DNA of 62,590 bases. Source: Actinobacteria bacterium OV450. Lineage in GTDB: Bacteria > Actinomycetota > Actinomycetes > Streptomycetales > Streptomycetaceae. The position numbers were made by a program, and so were the translations under genes. The notes under the pieces are model-generated. The model did no database searches. It had not been told where the DNA came from and saw only the letters and a list, made by a program, of their open reading frames with translations. Each line of letters begins with the position of its first letter. Position 1 is the stretch's first letter. The stretch spans positions 1 to 62,590 of the forward strand of contig LJCW01000264.1 of NCBI GenBank assembly GCA_001298555.1, written 5' to 3'. Of the stretch, positions 41,833-49,879 are shown in pieces.

Positions 41833-42521
41833 ACCCCGTACGCGTCTGCGCACCGGCCCGCTCGGCCGGCCGGACCCGCCGCCGGACCGCCGGCCTCCTG
41901 GCCGCCTCCCTCACGTTCGCCACCCTGCTCCTCGCCGGGTGTTCGGGCCAGGGACAGTCGGAGTCCCCCGCGAACGCGGGCGCCGCGGCCGCCCCGTCCG
42001 GGTCGGCGCCCGCCGGCGGCCACCACGCCTCGCCCAAGCCCGGCGCGGCCCCCAGCGGGCCCGTCCTCGCCCGTTCGGAGCCGCAGAAGATCACCATTGC
42101 CTCGCTCGGCCTCTCCAGTTCCCTGGAGACCCTGCGGCAGAACGCCGACGGGACCATGCAGACGCCGAAGGACCCCGCTCTGGCGGGCTGGTACGAGCCG
42201 GGGCCGACCCCCGGCTCCCAGGGCCCGGCGGTGATCGCCGGCCATGTCACCTGGAACGGCGCGGCGGCGGTGTTCCAGAGGCTCAAGACGATGAAGGCCG
42301 GGGACACCATCCAGGTGACCCGGAAGGACAACAAGACCGCCACGTTCACGGTGGAGCGGGTCGCCGAGTACCCGAAGGCCGAGTTCCCCACGCTGGAGGT
42401 CTACAAGAACCTCGACTACGCCGGTCTGCGCCTGGTCACCTGCGGCGGCGATTTCGACCCGCAGAAGCACTACTACGACAGCAACGTGGTGGTGTTCGCC
42501 AAGATGACGGGCGCCGCGTGA
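41829..42521 (+). CDS. Class F-like sortase, lipoprotein form
   Basis: A 230-residue sortase. It starts with GTG inside the stop of the surface-protein gene. The signal peptide ends in a lipobox LLLAGCSG, so it is probably lipid-anchored instead of held by a membrane helix. Catalytic elements: His in VIAGHVTW and Cys in LRLVTCGGDFD; the final Arg expected in sortases is not obvious (YYDSNVVVFAKM). Sortases cut a sorting signal and attach the protein to the cell wall; the overlapping CHRD-like gene gives the likely substrate. Confidence 0.88.
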   Translation: MNPVRVCAPARSAGRTRRRTAGLLAASLTFATLLLAGCSGQGQSESPANAGAAAAPSGSAPAGGHHASPKPGAAPSGPVLARSEPQKITIASLGLSSSLETLRQNADGTMQTPKDPALAGWYEPGPTPGSQGPAVIAGHVTWNGAAAVFQRLKTMKAGDTIQVTRKDNKTATFTVERVAEYPKAEFPTLEVYKNLDYAGLRLVTCGGDFDPQKHYYDSNVVVFAKMTGAA

Positions 42522-42655
42522 GGGCGTCCCCTCTCTCCCGGGCCGGGGCGGTACCGGAGATCCGGCCCGCGGCATGACCCGCCTGGCCTGCGTCGCGAAG
42601 GACGGCACGCCGCGGGCCGTCCCGATGCCGCGAGCCGCCCGGCGGGGTCCTCCGA

Positions 42656-43489
42656 ATGGCCCGACGGGACGGCCGCGCGCACCCTGGAGGGGTGAGGACC
42701 GAGGCGCCCACCACGGCCCGCGGTGCCGTCGCCGGTTTCCTGGAGAACCCGGTCGTCGGCATGGCGCCGTGGATCATCTTCTCGCTGCTGGTCGGACCGG
42801 GCAGGTTCGAGATCGCCGTCGTGCTCGCCCTGTCGACGACGGTCGTACTGGTCGCGGCCGGGCGGATCGTCCACCGGGGCAGCTCGTGGAAGCTGCTGGA
42901 ACTCGCCGACCTGTTCTTCTTCGCGGCCCTCGCCGTCGTCGGCCTCCTCGCGAGCGACAGCACCCGCCATTGGCTGGAGACGTACGCCGGGGAGGTCTCC
43001 AACGTCGCCCTCGTCGTGATCGCCTTCGGGTCCATGGCGGTCCGCAGGCCCTTCACCCTCCCGTACGCGCGCGAGCAGGTCGATCCGGCGGTCTGGAACA
43101 CTCCCACGTTCCTGCGCACGAACTACCTCATCACCGGGGTGTGGGGCCTGGCGTTCCTGGTCGCCGCCCTCGCGGGGGCGTACGGCGACCTGGTGCTGCA
43201 CAATCCGAACAACATCTGGACCGGATGGATCATCCAGATCCTGGCCATCGTGGCCGCCCTGCGCTTCACCGCCTGGTACCCCGACGTCGCGCGCGCCCGG
43301 GCGCTGCGCAGGGCCGGGCTGCCCGGACCGGAGCCCCCGCACCTCGCGGGCATGTTCCTGCCCCTGGCCGGACTGCTGGTGCCGATCGGGATCGCCGTCC
43401 TGGTCTTCGACGACAACGTGTGGTGGCTGGGCGTGGCGCTGATCGTGGGCGGAAGCCTCCTCACCAAGGCCCTGACCGCACACGCCTGA
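42656..43489 (+). CDS. Six-helix membrane protein of unknown function
   Basis: A 277-residue membrane protein (about 265 if a GTG at 42692 is used; the ribosome site GGAGG there is too close). Hydrophobic segments: MAPWIIFSLLVGPG, IAVVLALSTTVVLVAAG, LADLFFFAALAVVGLLA, VSNVALVVIAFGSMAV, TNYLITGVWGLAFLVAALAG, and two more at the C-terminus. No catalytic motif or family recognised; the layout is that of small actinobacterial integral membrane proteins. After the stop a 14-base repeat (CTGACCGCACACGC) is present twice, one copy overlapping the stop. Confidence 0.75.
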   Translation: MARRDGRAHPGGVRTEAPTTARGAVAGFLENPVVGMAPWIIFSLLVGPGRFEIAVVLALSTTVVLVAAGRIVHRGSSWKLLELADLFFFAALAVVGLLASDSTRHWLETYAGEVSNVALVVIAFGSMAVRRPFTLPYAREQVDPAVWNTPTFLRTNYLITGVWGLAFLVAALAGAYGDLVLHNPNNIWTGWIIQILAIVAALRFTAWYPDVARARALRRAGLPGPEPPHLAGMFLPLAGLLVPIGIAVLVFDDNVWWLGVALIVGGSLLTKALTAHA

Positions 43490-43613
43490 CCGCACACGCC
43501 TGACCGCGCCCGGCCGGGGTCCGTTCGGTCGGGGACCGGCCCGCCGGGGGTCCGTACGGTCGGAGGACGGTCTGGCCGGGGCGCCGTACGGGCCGATGGC
43601 GGCCCCGCGCGGC

Positions 43614-44834
43614 TCAGCCGCCCGGGGTGAACGTCACCGGCAGGCCGGCGGGCCCGCGGAGTCCGCCCGGACGGCGGGGGATCGCGTCCGGCGCGACGGC
43701 GAGGGCGAGCCCGGGGAGCCGGCGCAGGGCGGTACCGATGGCGATCTGCCCCTCCAGCCGGGCCAGCGGCGCACCCAGGCAGTAGTGGATGCCGTGCCCG
43801 AACGCGAGGTGGGCGTTGTCCTGCCGGGTGATGTCCAGACGGTCGGGGTCCGGGAAGCGCGCCGGGTCGCGGTCGGCGAGGGCGGAGCCGATCAGCACGG
43901 TCGCGCCGCGCGGAATGCGCACCCCCGCGATCTCGGCGTCCTCGCGGGCGAACCGGGCGATGCCGGGGTTGACCGGGCCGTCGTAGCGCAGGAACTCCTC
44001 GATCGCGCCGGGCAGCAGTCCGGGGTCGGAGCGCAGCAGGTCGAGCTGTCCGGGGTGGGCGAGCAGTGCGGCGATGCCGCCGCCGATGAGGTTGACCGTG
44101 GTGATGTAGCCGGCGACCAGCAGCAGGAACACCATGGCGACCAGTTCGTCCTCGGTCAGGCGCTGTTCCTCGTCGCGGGCGGTGATGAGGCCGCTGAGCA
44201 GGTCGTCTCCGGGCCGTGCGCGCTTGTCCCGGATGAGCTCGGTCACGTAGGCGCGCATGTGCCCCCAGGCCTCGTTCACCACGGCGGGGTCGGGCGGCTC
44301 CGCACCCCGCCTGATCATCCGGTCGGTCCAGTGCTGGAAGTCGTGTCGGTCGTCCACCGGTACGCCGAGCAGTTCGCTGATCACCGTGACGGGAAGCGGC
44401 AGCGCGAAGTCCGCGACGAGGTCGGCCCGGCCCGCCGGGACGACCGCGTCGAGGAGCCGGTCGGCGACGGCCTGGATCCGCGGCCGCATCGCGGCGACCC
44501 GGCGGGCGGTGAACGCCTGGGAGACCAGGCGGCGCAGGCGGGTGTGGTCGGGCGGGTCGCTGCGCAGCATGTTGCTCAGCATCGACTCGCGTTCCGTCTC
44601 GGGCAGCTGTTGCAGGAGCCGGATGTCCGAGGCGTCGCGCACGTCGCTGCTGAGACGGGCGTCGGACAGAGCGGCGAGGCCGTCCTCGTAGCGGGTGACG
44701 AGCCAGGCTTCGAGGCCCCCCGCGATGACGGCGCGGCGCACGGGTCCGTCCTCGCGCAGTTGCCGGTACAGCGGGAAGGGGTCCGCGACGAAGGACGGAT
44801 CGGCGTACGGCAGCAGGACGGGCCCCTCAGCCAT
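43614..44834 (-). CDS. Cytochrome P450 with unusual I-helix
   Basis: A 406-residue P450 of the bacterial soluble type. The heme Cys is C352 in FGHGIHYCLGAPLARLE; the ExxR motif is E280-R283 (EEFLRYDG); the K-helix and meander region are typical. The I-helix reads AGYITT (241-246) instead of AGHETT/AGxDT, so the acid of the acid-alcohol pair is an Ile, while both Thr remain. Its start overlaps the end of the FAD monooxygenase gene by 8 bases, so the two are coupled. It probably hydroxylates, or otherwise tailors, a secondary metabolite; no ferredoxin gene is nearby. Confidence 0.92.
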   Translation of the reverse strand: MAEGPVLLPYADPSFVADPFPLYRQLREDGPVRRAVIAGGLEAWLVTRYEDGLAALSDARLSSDVRDASDIRLLQQLPETERESMLSNMLRSDPPDHTRLRRLVSQAFTARRVAAMRPRIQAVADRLLDAVVPAGRADLVADFALPLPVTVISELLGVPVDDRHDFQHWTDRMIRRGAEPPDPAVVNEAWGHMRAYVTELIRDKRARPGDDLLSGLITARDEEQRLTEDELVAMVFLLLVAGYITTVNLIGGGIAALLAHPGQLDLLRSDPGLLPGAIEEFLRYDGPVNPGIARFAREDAEIAGVRIPRGATVLIGSALADRDPARFPDPDRLDITRQDNAHLAFGHGIHYCLGAPLARLEGQIAIGTALRRLPGLALAVAPDAIPRRPGGLRGPAGLPVTFTPGG

Positions 44835-46098
44835 GACGCCTCCCGGTGTCGTACAGCGATTCCTTCGGGGGCCGCTCGCGCAGGGCCCCGTAGCCGATGA
44901 AATAGGCCGGCACCCGGTTCAGCCACCGCGAGTCGGTGACCAGCTCGGTCAGCCGTTTCGCCCGCCTGGGATCGCCGAACGCGACGCGGCCGGCCAGCAG
45001 CGGCTCGATGACCTGGGCGTGGGCCAGACGCTGGAGGCCCTGGGTCGCCACGGTGGTGGGCATGCGGCGGCGCTGTACGCGGCGTACGTCGCGCAGTCCC
45101 ACCGTGCCCTCCCGCAGCGGGCGCACCAGGTGGCGGGCCGCGGCCACCGCGTCCTGCACGGCGAGGTTGATGCCGATGCCGAAGACGGGTGACATGGCGT
45201 GGGCGGCGTCGCCGATGCAGAGCAGCCCGGGGCGGTGCCAGCGGCGCAGCCGGTCGAGCCGCACGTCGAGGAGTTTGACCTCGTCCCAGGAGGTGACGGT
45301 GTGGGCCCGGTCGGCCAGCCAGGGGACGGCCTCGGTGAACTGGGTCATGAACCGGTCCAGGCCCTCGGCGCGGCGCTGGGCATCGGTGCCCTTGGGGATG
45401 AGTCCCGCGCACTGCCAGTAGTCGCCGCGGTCGATGAGCGCGCTGAAGAACCTCTCCCCCAGCCCTCCGACGAGCCCGCTGGGGTCGTCCTCGTGGCGCG
45501 GCAGCCGGAACCACCAGGCGTCCATGGGGCACGGGAACTCCTCCAGCCCGAGTTCGGGCAGCGCCCTGGCCAGCGAGCCCCGGCCGTCGCACGCCACCGT
45601 CAGGGAGGCCCTGAGCTCGCCGGTGCCGCCGTCCGCGGTGCGGTACCGCACGCCGTTGACGCGTCCGCGTTCGATCAGGAACGACGTCGCCCCGGTGTTC
45701 ATGCGCAGGCGGAAGGAGGGCTCCCGGCTCGCCTCGTCGGCGAGCAGGTCGAGCAGGTCCCACTGCGGGACCATCGCGATGTAGTTGTACTTGCCGTGCA
45801 GCGCCCCGATGTTCCCCACGGTGACGAGGGAGCGGTCCGGTCCGATGGGCAGCTGTACGGAGGTCACGCGCCGCTGCGGCAGCCGGGCGAACCGCTCGGC
45901 GAGGCCGATGTCGTCCAGCAGCGACAGGGTGGACGGGTGGACGGTGTCGCCGCGGAAGTCGCGCAGGAAGTCGCCGTGCTTCTCCAGCACGGTGACCTCC
46001 ACGCCGGCCCGGGCCAGCAGCAGTGCGAGCACCATGCCGGCGGGACCTCCCCCGACCACACAGCAGTCCGTTCGCTCCACGGCGACCCTTCCCTTCAT
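44827..46098 (-). CDS. FAD-dependent monooxygenase, PHBH family
   Basis: A 423-residue flavoenzyme of the aromatic hydroxylase type. FAD-binding elements: VVGGGPAGMVLALLLARAG (GxGxxG), LTVACDGRGS (DG motif) and CIGDAAHAMSPVFGIGIN (GD motif). It is predicted to hydroxylate aromatic or polyketide substrates using NAD(P)H and oxygen. It sits between a methyltransferase gene (81 bases upstream) and the P450 gene (8-base overlap) on the same strand, forming a small tailoring group. ATG 46098; a purine stretch AAGGG lies close by. Confidence 0.9.
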   Translation of the reverse strand: MKGRVAVERTDCCVVGGGPAGMVLALLLARAGVEVTVLEKHGDFLRDFRGDTVHPSTLSLLDDIGLAERFARLPQRRVTSVQLPIGPDRSLVTVGNIGALHGKYNYIAMVPQWDLLDLLADEASREPSFRLRMNTGATSFLIERGRVNGVRYRTADGGTGELRASLTVACDGRGSLARALPELGLEEFPCPMDAWWFRLPRHEDDPSGLVGGLGERFFSALIDRGDYWQCAGLIPKGTDAQRRAEGLDRFMTQFTEAVPWLADRAHTVTSWDEVKLLDVRLDRLRRWHRPGLLCIGDAAHAMSPVFGIGINLAVQDAVAAARHLVRPLREGTVGLRDVRRVQRRRMPTTVATQGLQRLAHAQVIEPLLAGRVAFGDPRRAKRLTELVTDSRWLNRVPAYFIGYGALRERPPKESLYDTGRRHG

Positions 46099-46179
46099 CG
46101 GCAGCGGGGGCCAGACAGGACGTATACCCCACCCGCGCCGCCGGGGGCCGATGACGCGGCGCGGGGCCCGTCGTGCCGA

Positions 46180-46923
46180 TCAGGCCGGGCCGGGGGTCCG
46201 CCGCAGGACGAGGGAGACGAAGCCGAAGGAGTCCCGGTAGGTGTGCAGCCATTCGGAGCGGCGCGCGGCGGCCGTGGCGAGGGCGTACGCGCTGTCCGGA
46301 TCGGCGGGGTGGTCCAGGGCCCACGAGGCCAGTGACCCCCAGCAGGACCATTCGTAGCGGTCCAGTTCGCGGCGCGTGCTGACGTGCCCGTCGACGGGGG
46401 TCCAGCCGTCGGCGACGACCCGGTCCACGGTGGTCGCCAGGTCGGTGTACTCACCGAGCATCTCGACGGCTTGCGGGGACGGCGTGCGATCCCAGAACCC
46501 TTCCCCGATGACGACGCGGCCGCCGGGGGCCAGGTGCTCGCGCGCCGCCGCGAGGGTGGGGAGCAGCCCCCCGAAGGCGTGCGTGGCTCCCACGCTGAGC
46601 ACCAGGTCGAAGGCGTGCGGCGAGGCGAAGTCCGCTGCACCCGTCCTGTGGAGGGTCAGCCGCTCCCCGACGCCACGGTCGTCCGCCGCCTGCCGGGCCT
46701 GATCCAGGGCCTCCTCCGAGACGTCCACGCCCTCGGCGCGGACCCGCGGGCGTGCGGCCAGCGCGCGCAGCAGCCACTCGCCGCTGCCGCACCCGAGGTC
46801 GAGTACGCGCTCGTCGCCGCGTGGGAGCCCGCGTTCCAGCAGCCCGCGTACGGAGTCGTCGTCGAGCGGGGCCTTGATCGGATGCCCGGTATGGGCGATC
46901 TTGGAGATGAGTTCACGGTGCAT
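46180..46923 (-). CDS. SAM-dependent methyltransferase (class I)
   Basis: A 247-residue methyltransferase: motif I VLDLGCGSGEWLLRAL, acidic end of strand 2 in GVDVSEEALD, motif for strand 4 FDLVLSVGATHAF and strand 5 LAPGGRVVIGEGFWD. The C-terminal third (SEWLHTYRDSFGFVSLVLRR) forms the substrate lid. O- or C-methylation of a small molecule is probable; the exact substrate is unknown. It is first in a three-gene group with the FAD monooxygenase and P450 on the minus strand, although the 81-base gap leaves room for an extra promoter. Confidence 0.88.
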   Translation of the reverse strand: MHRELISKIAHTGHPIKAPLDDDSVRGLLERGLPRGDERVLDLGCGSGEWLLRALAARPRVRAEGVDVSEEALDQARQAADDRGVGERLTLHRTGAADFASPHAFDLVLSVGATHAFGGLLPTLAAAREHLAPGGRVVIGEGFWDRTPSPQAVEMLGEYTDLATTVDRVVADGWTPVDGHVSTRRELDRYEWSCWGSLASWALDHPADPDSAYALATAAARRSEWLHTYRDSFGFVSLVLRRTPGPA

Positions 46924-46993
46924 CCGGGCAGCATGTCAGCGCCGTATGAAGGGAGCACCTCAATTCTCGCTCCGCCCGCCGGCCGCCCGCAGG

Positions 46994-47329
46994 TCAGGCG
47001 GGCTGCTTCACGCAGGTGCCGACCACGTAGCCGGTGACGCCGTGCTTCGTCACCTTGACCCAACGCGTGCTGGTGATCCCGCACTTGGTGTACGAACCGC
47101 CGTAGTACATCTGGCAGGGGGACGAGGCGGTCTCCCCCTTGTTGAGCTGGGCGAGCGCCGTGCCGCTCAGACTCGTCCGGTCACGTATCACCACGGTCTC
47201 CAGGGCCAGGGCCGTACAGCCCGCCGCGGCGGCGTTCGTCTGGGCGACGGCGGGGCTCCCTGCGATCAGCGTCGTCCCGACGAGGGCGGCGGACACCACG
47301 GCCGCACCAAGCAGCTTGCTCACACGCAT
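46994..47329 (-). CDS. Small secreted protein, SH3-like
   Basis: A 111-residue exported protein. Signal peptide about 30 residues, ending SPAVAQ. The mature 80 residues contain four Cys (GCTAL, SPCQMYYG, TKCGITST, VGTCVKQPA) and a WVKVTKHGVTGYVVG strand-turn-strand typical of bacterial SH3-like modules (as in SH3b peptidoglycan-binding domains). Probably binds the cell wall. GAAGGAG lies before the ATG at 47329. Single gene. Confidence 0.8.
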   Translation of the reverse strand: MRVSKLLGAAVVSAALVGTTLIAGSPAVAQTNAAAAGCTALALETVVIRDRTSLSGTALAQLNKGETASSPCQMYYGGSYTKCGITSTRWVKVTKHGVTGYVVGTCVKQPA

Positions 47330-47481
47330 GACTGACACTCCTTCGCTTCCTGCGTGAGGAGCGGGTCCGGCGCCCGCTCCGGTTGAACACAGCCTAGGGG
47401 CATGACCGGTCGGGGAAGCGCGGGGCGTCGAGCCGATGGCGGAACCCGGGTGAGCTGCCGGTCGAAGTGGCCTGCCGGGCC

Positions 47482-48174
47482 TCAGACGCGGGCGATCAGC
47501 GCGTACCTCTCGTCGGTGACGGGTCCGCCCCACAGCGCCGGCTCGCCGTCGAGCGGTTCGACGTGCAGGCCGGCGGCGAGCGGACGCACGGCGGCGGCCA
47601 GCGCGTCGGCGGTGACGCCCCCGTTCCAGGGCAGCGCCCCGGCGCCGGCGACGTACGGCGCGCCGCTCTGGCCGGCCTCCCGCCACCGGCCCTCGACGAG
47701 CACCAGCCGGCCTCCGGGCCGGAGCCGGGCGACCCAGGCGCGCAGCGCGGCCTCGGGATCGGGCAGGGTCCACAGCAGGTGCCGGCACAGGACGACGTCA
47801 TACCGCTGCTCCCCGGTCGGCGGGGTTCCGGCGTCACCCACGAGGAACCGGGCCGCCAGGCCTGCGGCGGCGAGCTTCGCCGTGGCCCGCTCGATCATCC
47901 GCGGCGCCAGGTCCACCCCCGTGACCCGGTGCCCGGCCTCGGCCAGGAGCAGGGACAGGGACCCGGTGCCGCAGCCGACGTCGAGGACGTCCGCCGGCTC
48001 GGCGGGTACGCAGGACGCCAGGAGCCGCGCCCATGCGGCGCGGACGGGCTGCCGGCGCAGGCCGTGGTCCGCTTCGTCGTCGAACGCCGCGGCGGCGGCG
48101 TCCCAGTACGCGGTGATGGCCGAGGCGGGGTGCGGCACGGGGTCACTCACGGGATCGGGCATGGTCCCCATCAT
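47482..48174 (-). CDS. SAM-dependent methyltransferase
   Basis: A 230-residue class I methyltransferase: VLDVGCGTGSLSLLLAEAG (SAM motif I), VTGVDLAPRMIERA, RYDVVLCRHLLWTLPDPE and LRPGGRLVLVEGRW follow in order. N-terminal helices with ITAYWDAAAAAFDDEADHGL are typical of this UbiE/ubiquinone-like group. Start ATG 48174; ATGs at 48171 and 48162 are in frame and equally plausible. It is divergent from thpR with 66 bases between, and is not linked to the P450 group. Confidence 0.85.
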   Translation of the reverse strand: MMGTMPDPVSDPVPHPASAITAYWDAAAAAFDDEADHGLRRQPVRAAWARLLASCVPAEPADVLDVGCGTGSLSLLLAEAGHRVTGVDLAPRMIERATAKLAAAGLAARFLVGDAGTPPTGEQRYDVVLCRHLLWTLPDPEAALRAWVARLRPGGRLVLVEGRWREAGQSGAPYVAGAGALPWNGGVTADALAAAVRPLAAGLHVEPLDGEPALWGGPVTDERYALIARV

Positions 48175-48240
48175 GCCCGCCACCGCACGCGGGCGGTCCG
48201 GAGGTGACCGGATGGGCGCCGGTACGGTACGAAGTCCCTC

Positions 48241-48849
48241 GTGAAAGATCAGATCCAGCCCGCAGCCGCTCCCACCTCCGCGTCCGGAACCGTCCGCGTC
48301 TTCATCGCCCTCGCCCCGCCCGACGACCCCAAGGAGGAACTGGCACGGGAGCTGCGGCCCGCCTACCGCTCCTACCCGGGCATGCGCTGGAACCGCATCG
48401 AGGACTGGCACATCACTCTGGCCTTCCTCGGCGAACTGCCCGTGGCCGCGGTTCCGCTCCTGCAACCGCCGCTCGCCGCCCTCGCAGCGGCACACCGGCC
48501 CCTGGAGCTGGCCCTGCACGGCAGCGGGCACTTCGACCACCGGGTGCTCTGGAGCGGGATCGGCGGGGAGGTCCACGGGCTGCACCTGCTCACCTCCCGC
48601 GTGCGCGCCGCCGTCAAGGGCTGCGGCATCGCCTTCGAGGACCGGCCGCTGCGGCCCCACCTGACGCTGGCCCGTTCCCGCCGCAGCGACCCCTCCAGCG
48701 CGGTGGAGATCGCCGATACGCTCACCGGCTTCTCGGGCCGTACCTGGCAGGCCCGGCGCCTCCACCTCGTCGGCAGCAACATAGGCCGCGGCCCCGGCCC
48801 GATCCACTACCGGGACATCCGTTCCTGGAAGTTCACCGGCCGCGACTGA
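48241..48849 (+). CDS. thpR: RNA 2',3'-cyclic phosphodiesterase
   Basis: A 202-residue member of the 2H phosphoesterase family (LigT/ThpR), which opens 2',3'-cyclic phosphates in RNA. The two signature HxTL motifs are HITLAF and HLTLAR, about 80 residues apart, as expected. GTG start at 48241, about 10 residues before the conserved VRVFIAL core, so the N-terminus carries a short Pro/Ala extension. Divergent from the methyltransferase gene. Function as an RNA repair or turnover enzyme is conserved widely. Confidence 0.9.
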   Translation: MKDQIQPAAAPTSASGTVRVFIALAPPDDPKEELARELRPAYRSYPGMRWNRIEDWHITLAFLGELPVAAVPLLQPPLAALAAAHRPLELALHGSGHFDHRVLWSGIGGEVHGLHLLTSRVRAAVKGCGIAFEDRPLRPHLTLARSRRSDPSSAVEIADTLTGFSGRTWQARRLHLVGSNIGRGPGPIHYRDIRSWKFTGRD

Positions 48850-49148
48850 CGGCGCCGCCGTCGCACCAACCGCCTTGAATTTTCGCTGAATTGTCGCCCC
48901 CGCCCCCAACTCCCCCGGGGCTTCCGGCCGCCGAACGGCGTAATCGGGCTTCCATTGTTGCGGAAGATAATCCATGAATATGAACTCGGGCGATTTTACT
49001 CAACCGAGATGATTCAAGTCGTGTCCGATGGCCGAAATATCGGGCCGGTCAGTGAAAAACTTGCCGCCGTCGAGAGCCATTACGCAATGTCACGGACGCA
49101 GAACCTCATTCGGTACTGTTTCAGCAACGCAATGCGGAGGTATCACGA
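48850..49148. other. AT-richer leader region before the NlpC/P60 gene
   Basis: 299 bases of distinctly lower GC than the surroundings. Apart from the small open frame listed separately it holds short stems, for example CTCGG/CCGAG near 48980-49003 and GGCCGA/TCGGGCC near 49030. I looked for the ydaO (c-di-AMP) riboswitch that often precedes cell-wall hydrolase genes in Streptomyces and did not find its conserved core. No clear promoter could be assigned. Confidence 0.4.
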
Positions 49149-49152
49149 TTGA
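48955..49152 (+). CDS. Possible small ORF coupled to the NlpC/P60 gene
   Basis: A 65-codon frame from TTG 48955 whose TGA overlaps the TTG start of the NlpC/P60 gene (TTGA), the arrangement of coupled genes. The predicted peptide is protein-like (KIIHEYELGRFYSTEMIQVV, then AMSRTQNLIRYCF). Its third codon positions are only about half G/C, unlike every other gene here, and no ribosome site precedes the TTG; an internal ATG at 49009 is possible. It may be a transferred gene fragment or a non-coding leader that happens to be open. Confidence 0.25.
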   Translation: MLRKIIHEYELGRFYSTEMIQVVSDGRNIGPVSEKLAAVESHYAMSRTQNLIRYCFSNAMRRYHD

Positions 49153-49643
49153 TCGTCAACACAACGGACACCCGAAAACGTTCAACCGACCACCTGGCGA
49201 GCCGCCGTGTCGCCACCGTTCTCACGTTCTCCCTGATAATCTCCCTCGCCGGCATGACCGGACCAGCCGTCCAGGCCGAGGCGCTGGCCTCCCCGTACGG
49301 CGCCAAGGCCGTCAGAATCGCCGCATCCAAACGGGGTGCACCGTACGTGTACGGAGCGACGGGGCCTCGGGAATTCGACTGTTCGGGCCTCACGCTCTAC
49401 GCGTTCCGAGAGGCGGGCCGGATACTCCCCCGCACCGCCGACGAGCAGTACGAACACACCCGCCACATCCGGCGCGTGCAGCGGGTACCGGGAGATCTCG
49501 TCTTCTTTCCCGCCGGCTCGACGATGGCGCACGTGGGAATCTACGCCGGTCACGACAAGATCTGGCACGCCCCACGGCCGGGCACGCGCGTACGGCTGGA
49601 GCGCATCTGGAGCGGAAACGTGCGCTACGCCCGGGCCACTTGA
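49149..49643 (+). CDS. Secreted NlpC/P60 peptidoglycan hydrolase
   Basis: A 164-residue exported cysteine peptidase that cuts peptide stems of the cell wall. TTG at 49149 is the start: GGAGG lies exactly 8 bases ahead. Signal peptide up to about residue 40 (ends VQAEA). The catalytic Cys is in FDCSGLTLYAF, the His in MAHVGIYAGHD, and the third polar residue is likely H in KIWHAP. It is a minimal domain without wall-binding repeats. A strong bidirectional hairpin follows after 180 bases. Confidence 0.9.
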   Translation: MIVNTTDTRKRSTDHLASRRVATVLTFSLIISLAGMTGPAVQAEALASPYGAKAVRIAASKRGAPYVYGATGPREFDCSGLTLYAFREAGRILPRTADEQYEHTRHIRRVQRVPGDLVFFPAGSTMAHVGIYAGHDKIWHAPRPGTRVRLERIWSGNVRYARAT

Positions 49644-49825
49644 CCGTCAGCCCGTCGGGGCACTCCGGCCGGCGCCGTCGAGGCCGGTACGCCGATCCTC
49701 CGAACACGCCGTGACGCCGTCGGCGTCGTCCCCGCAGGGCCGCGCGGGGTGCGCCCGGCGCAACGGTCACGCCGACCCCCTCCACGAACGCATCGACGGC
49801 GCCACCGGAAGGTGACGCGCCCCGG

Positions 49826-49877
49826 GTGAACGGCCGTTGGGCCCCGCCGTCTCCTGGCGGGGCCCAACGCCGTTCAC
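49826..49877. terminator. Long hairpin between convergent genes
   Basis: Arms of about 22 bp with one bulged C: 49826-49848 pairs with 49856-49877, 7-base loop GTCTCCT. It overlaps or touches the last codons before the esterase stop at 49880 and serves the NlpC/P60 gene on the plus strand; it is likely used in both directions. Confidence 0.85.
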
Positions 49878-49879
49878 TT

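Noticed and set aside
48850..49148. c-di-AMP (ydaO) riboswitch before the NlpC/P60 gene
   Set aside because: Position and neighbour are typical, but the conserved core sequences could not be found; a covariance search would settle it.
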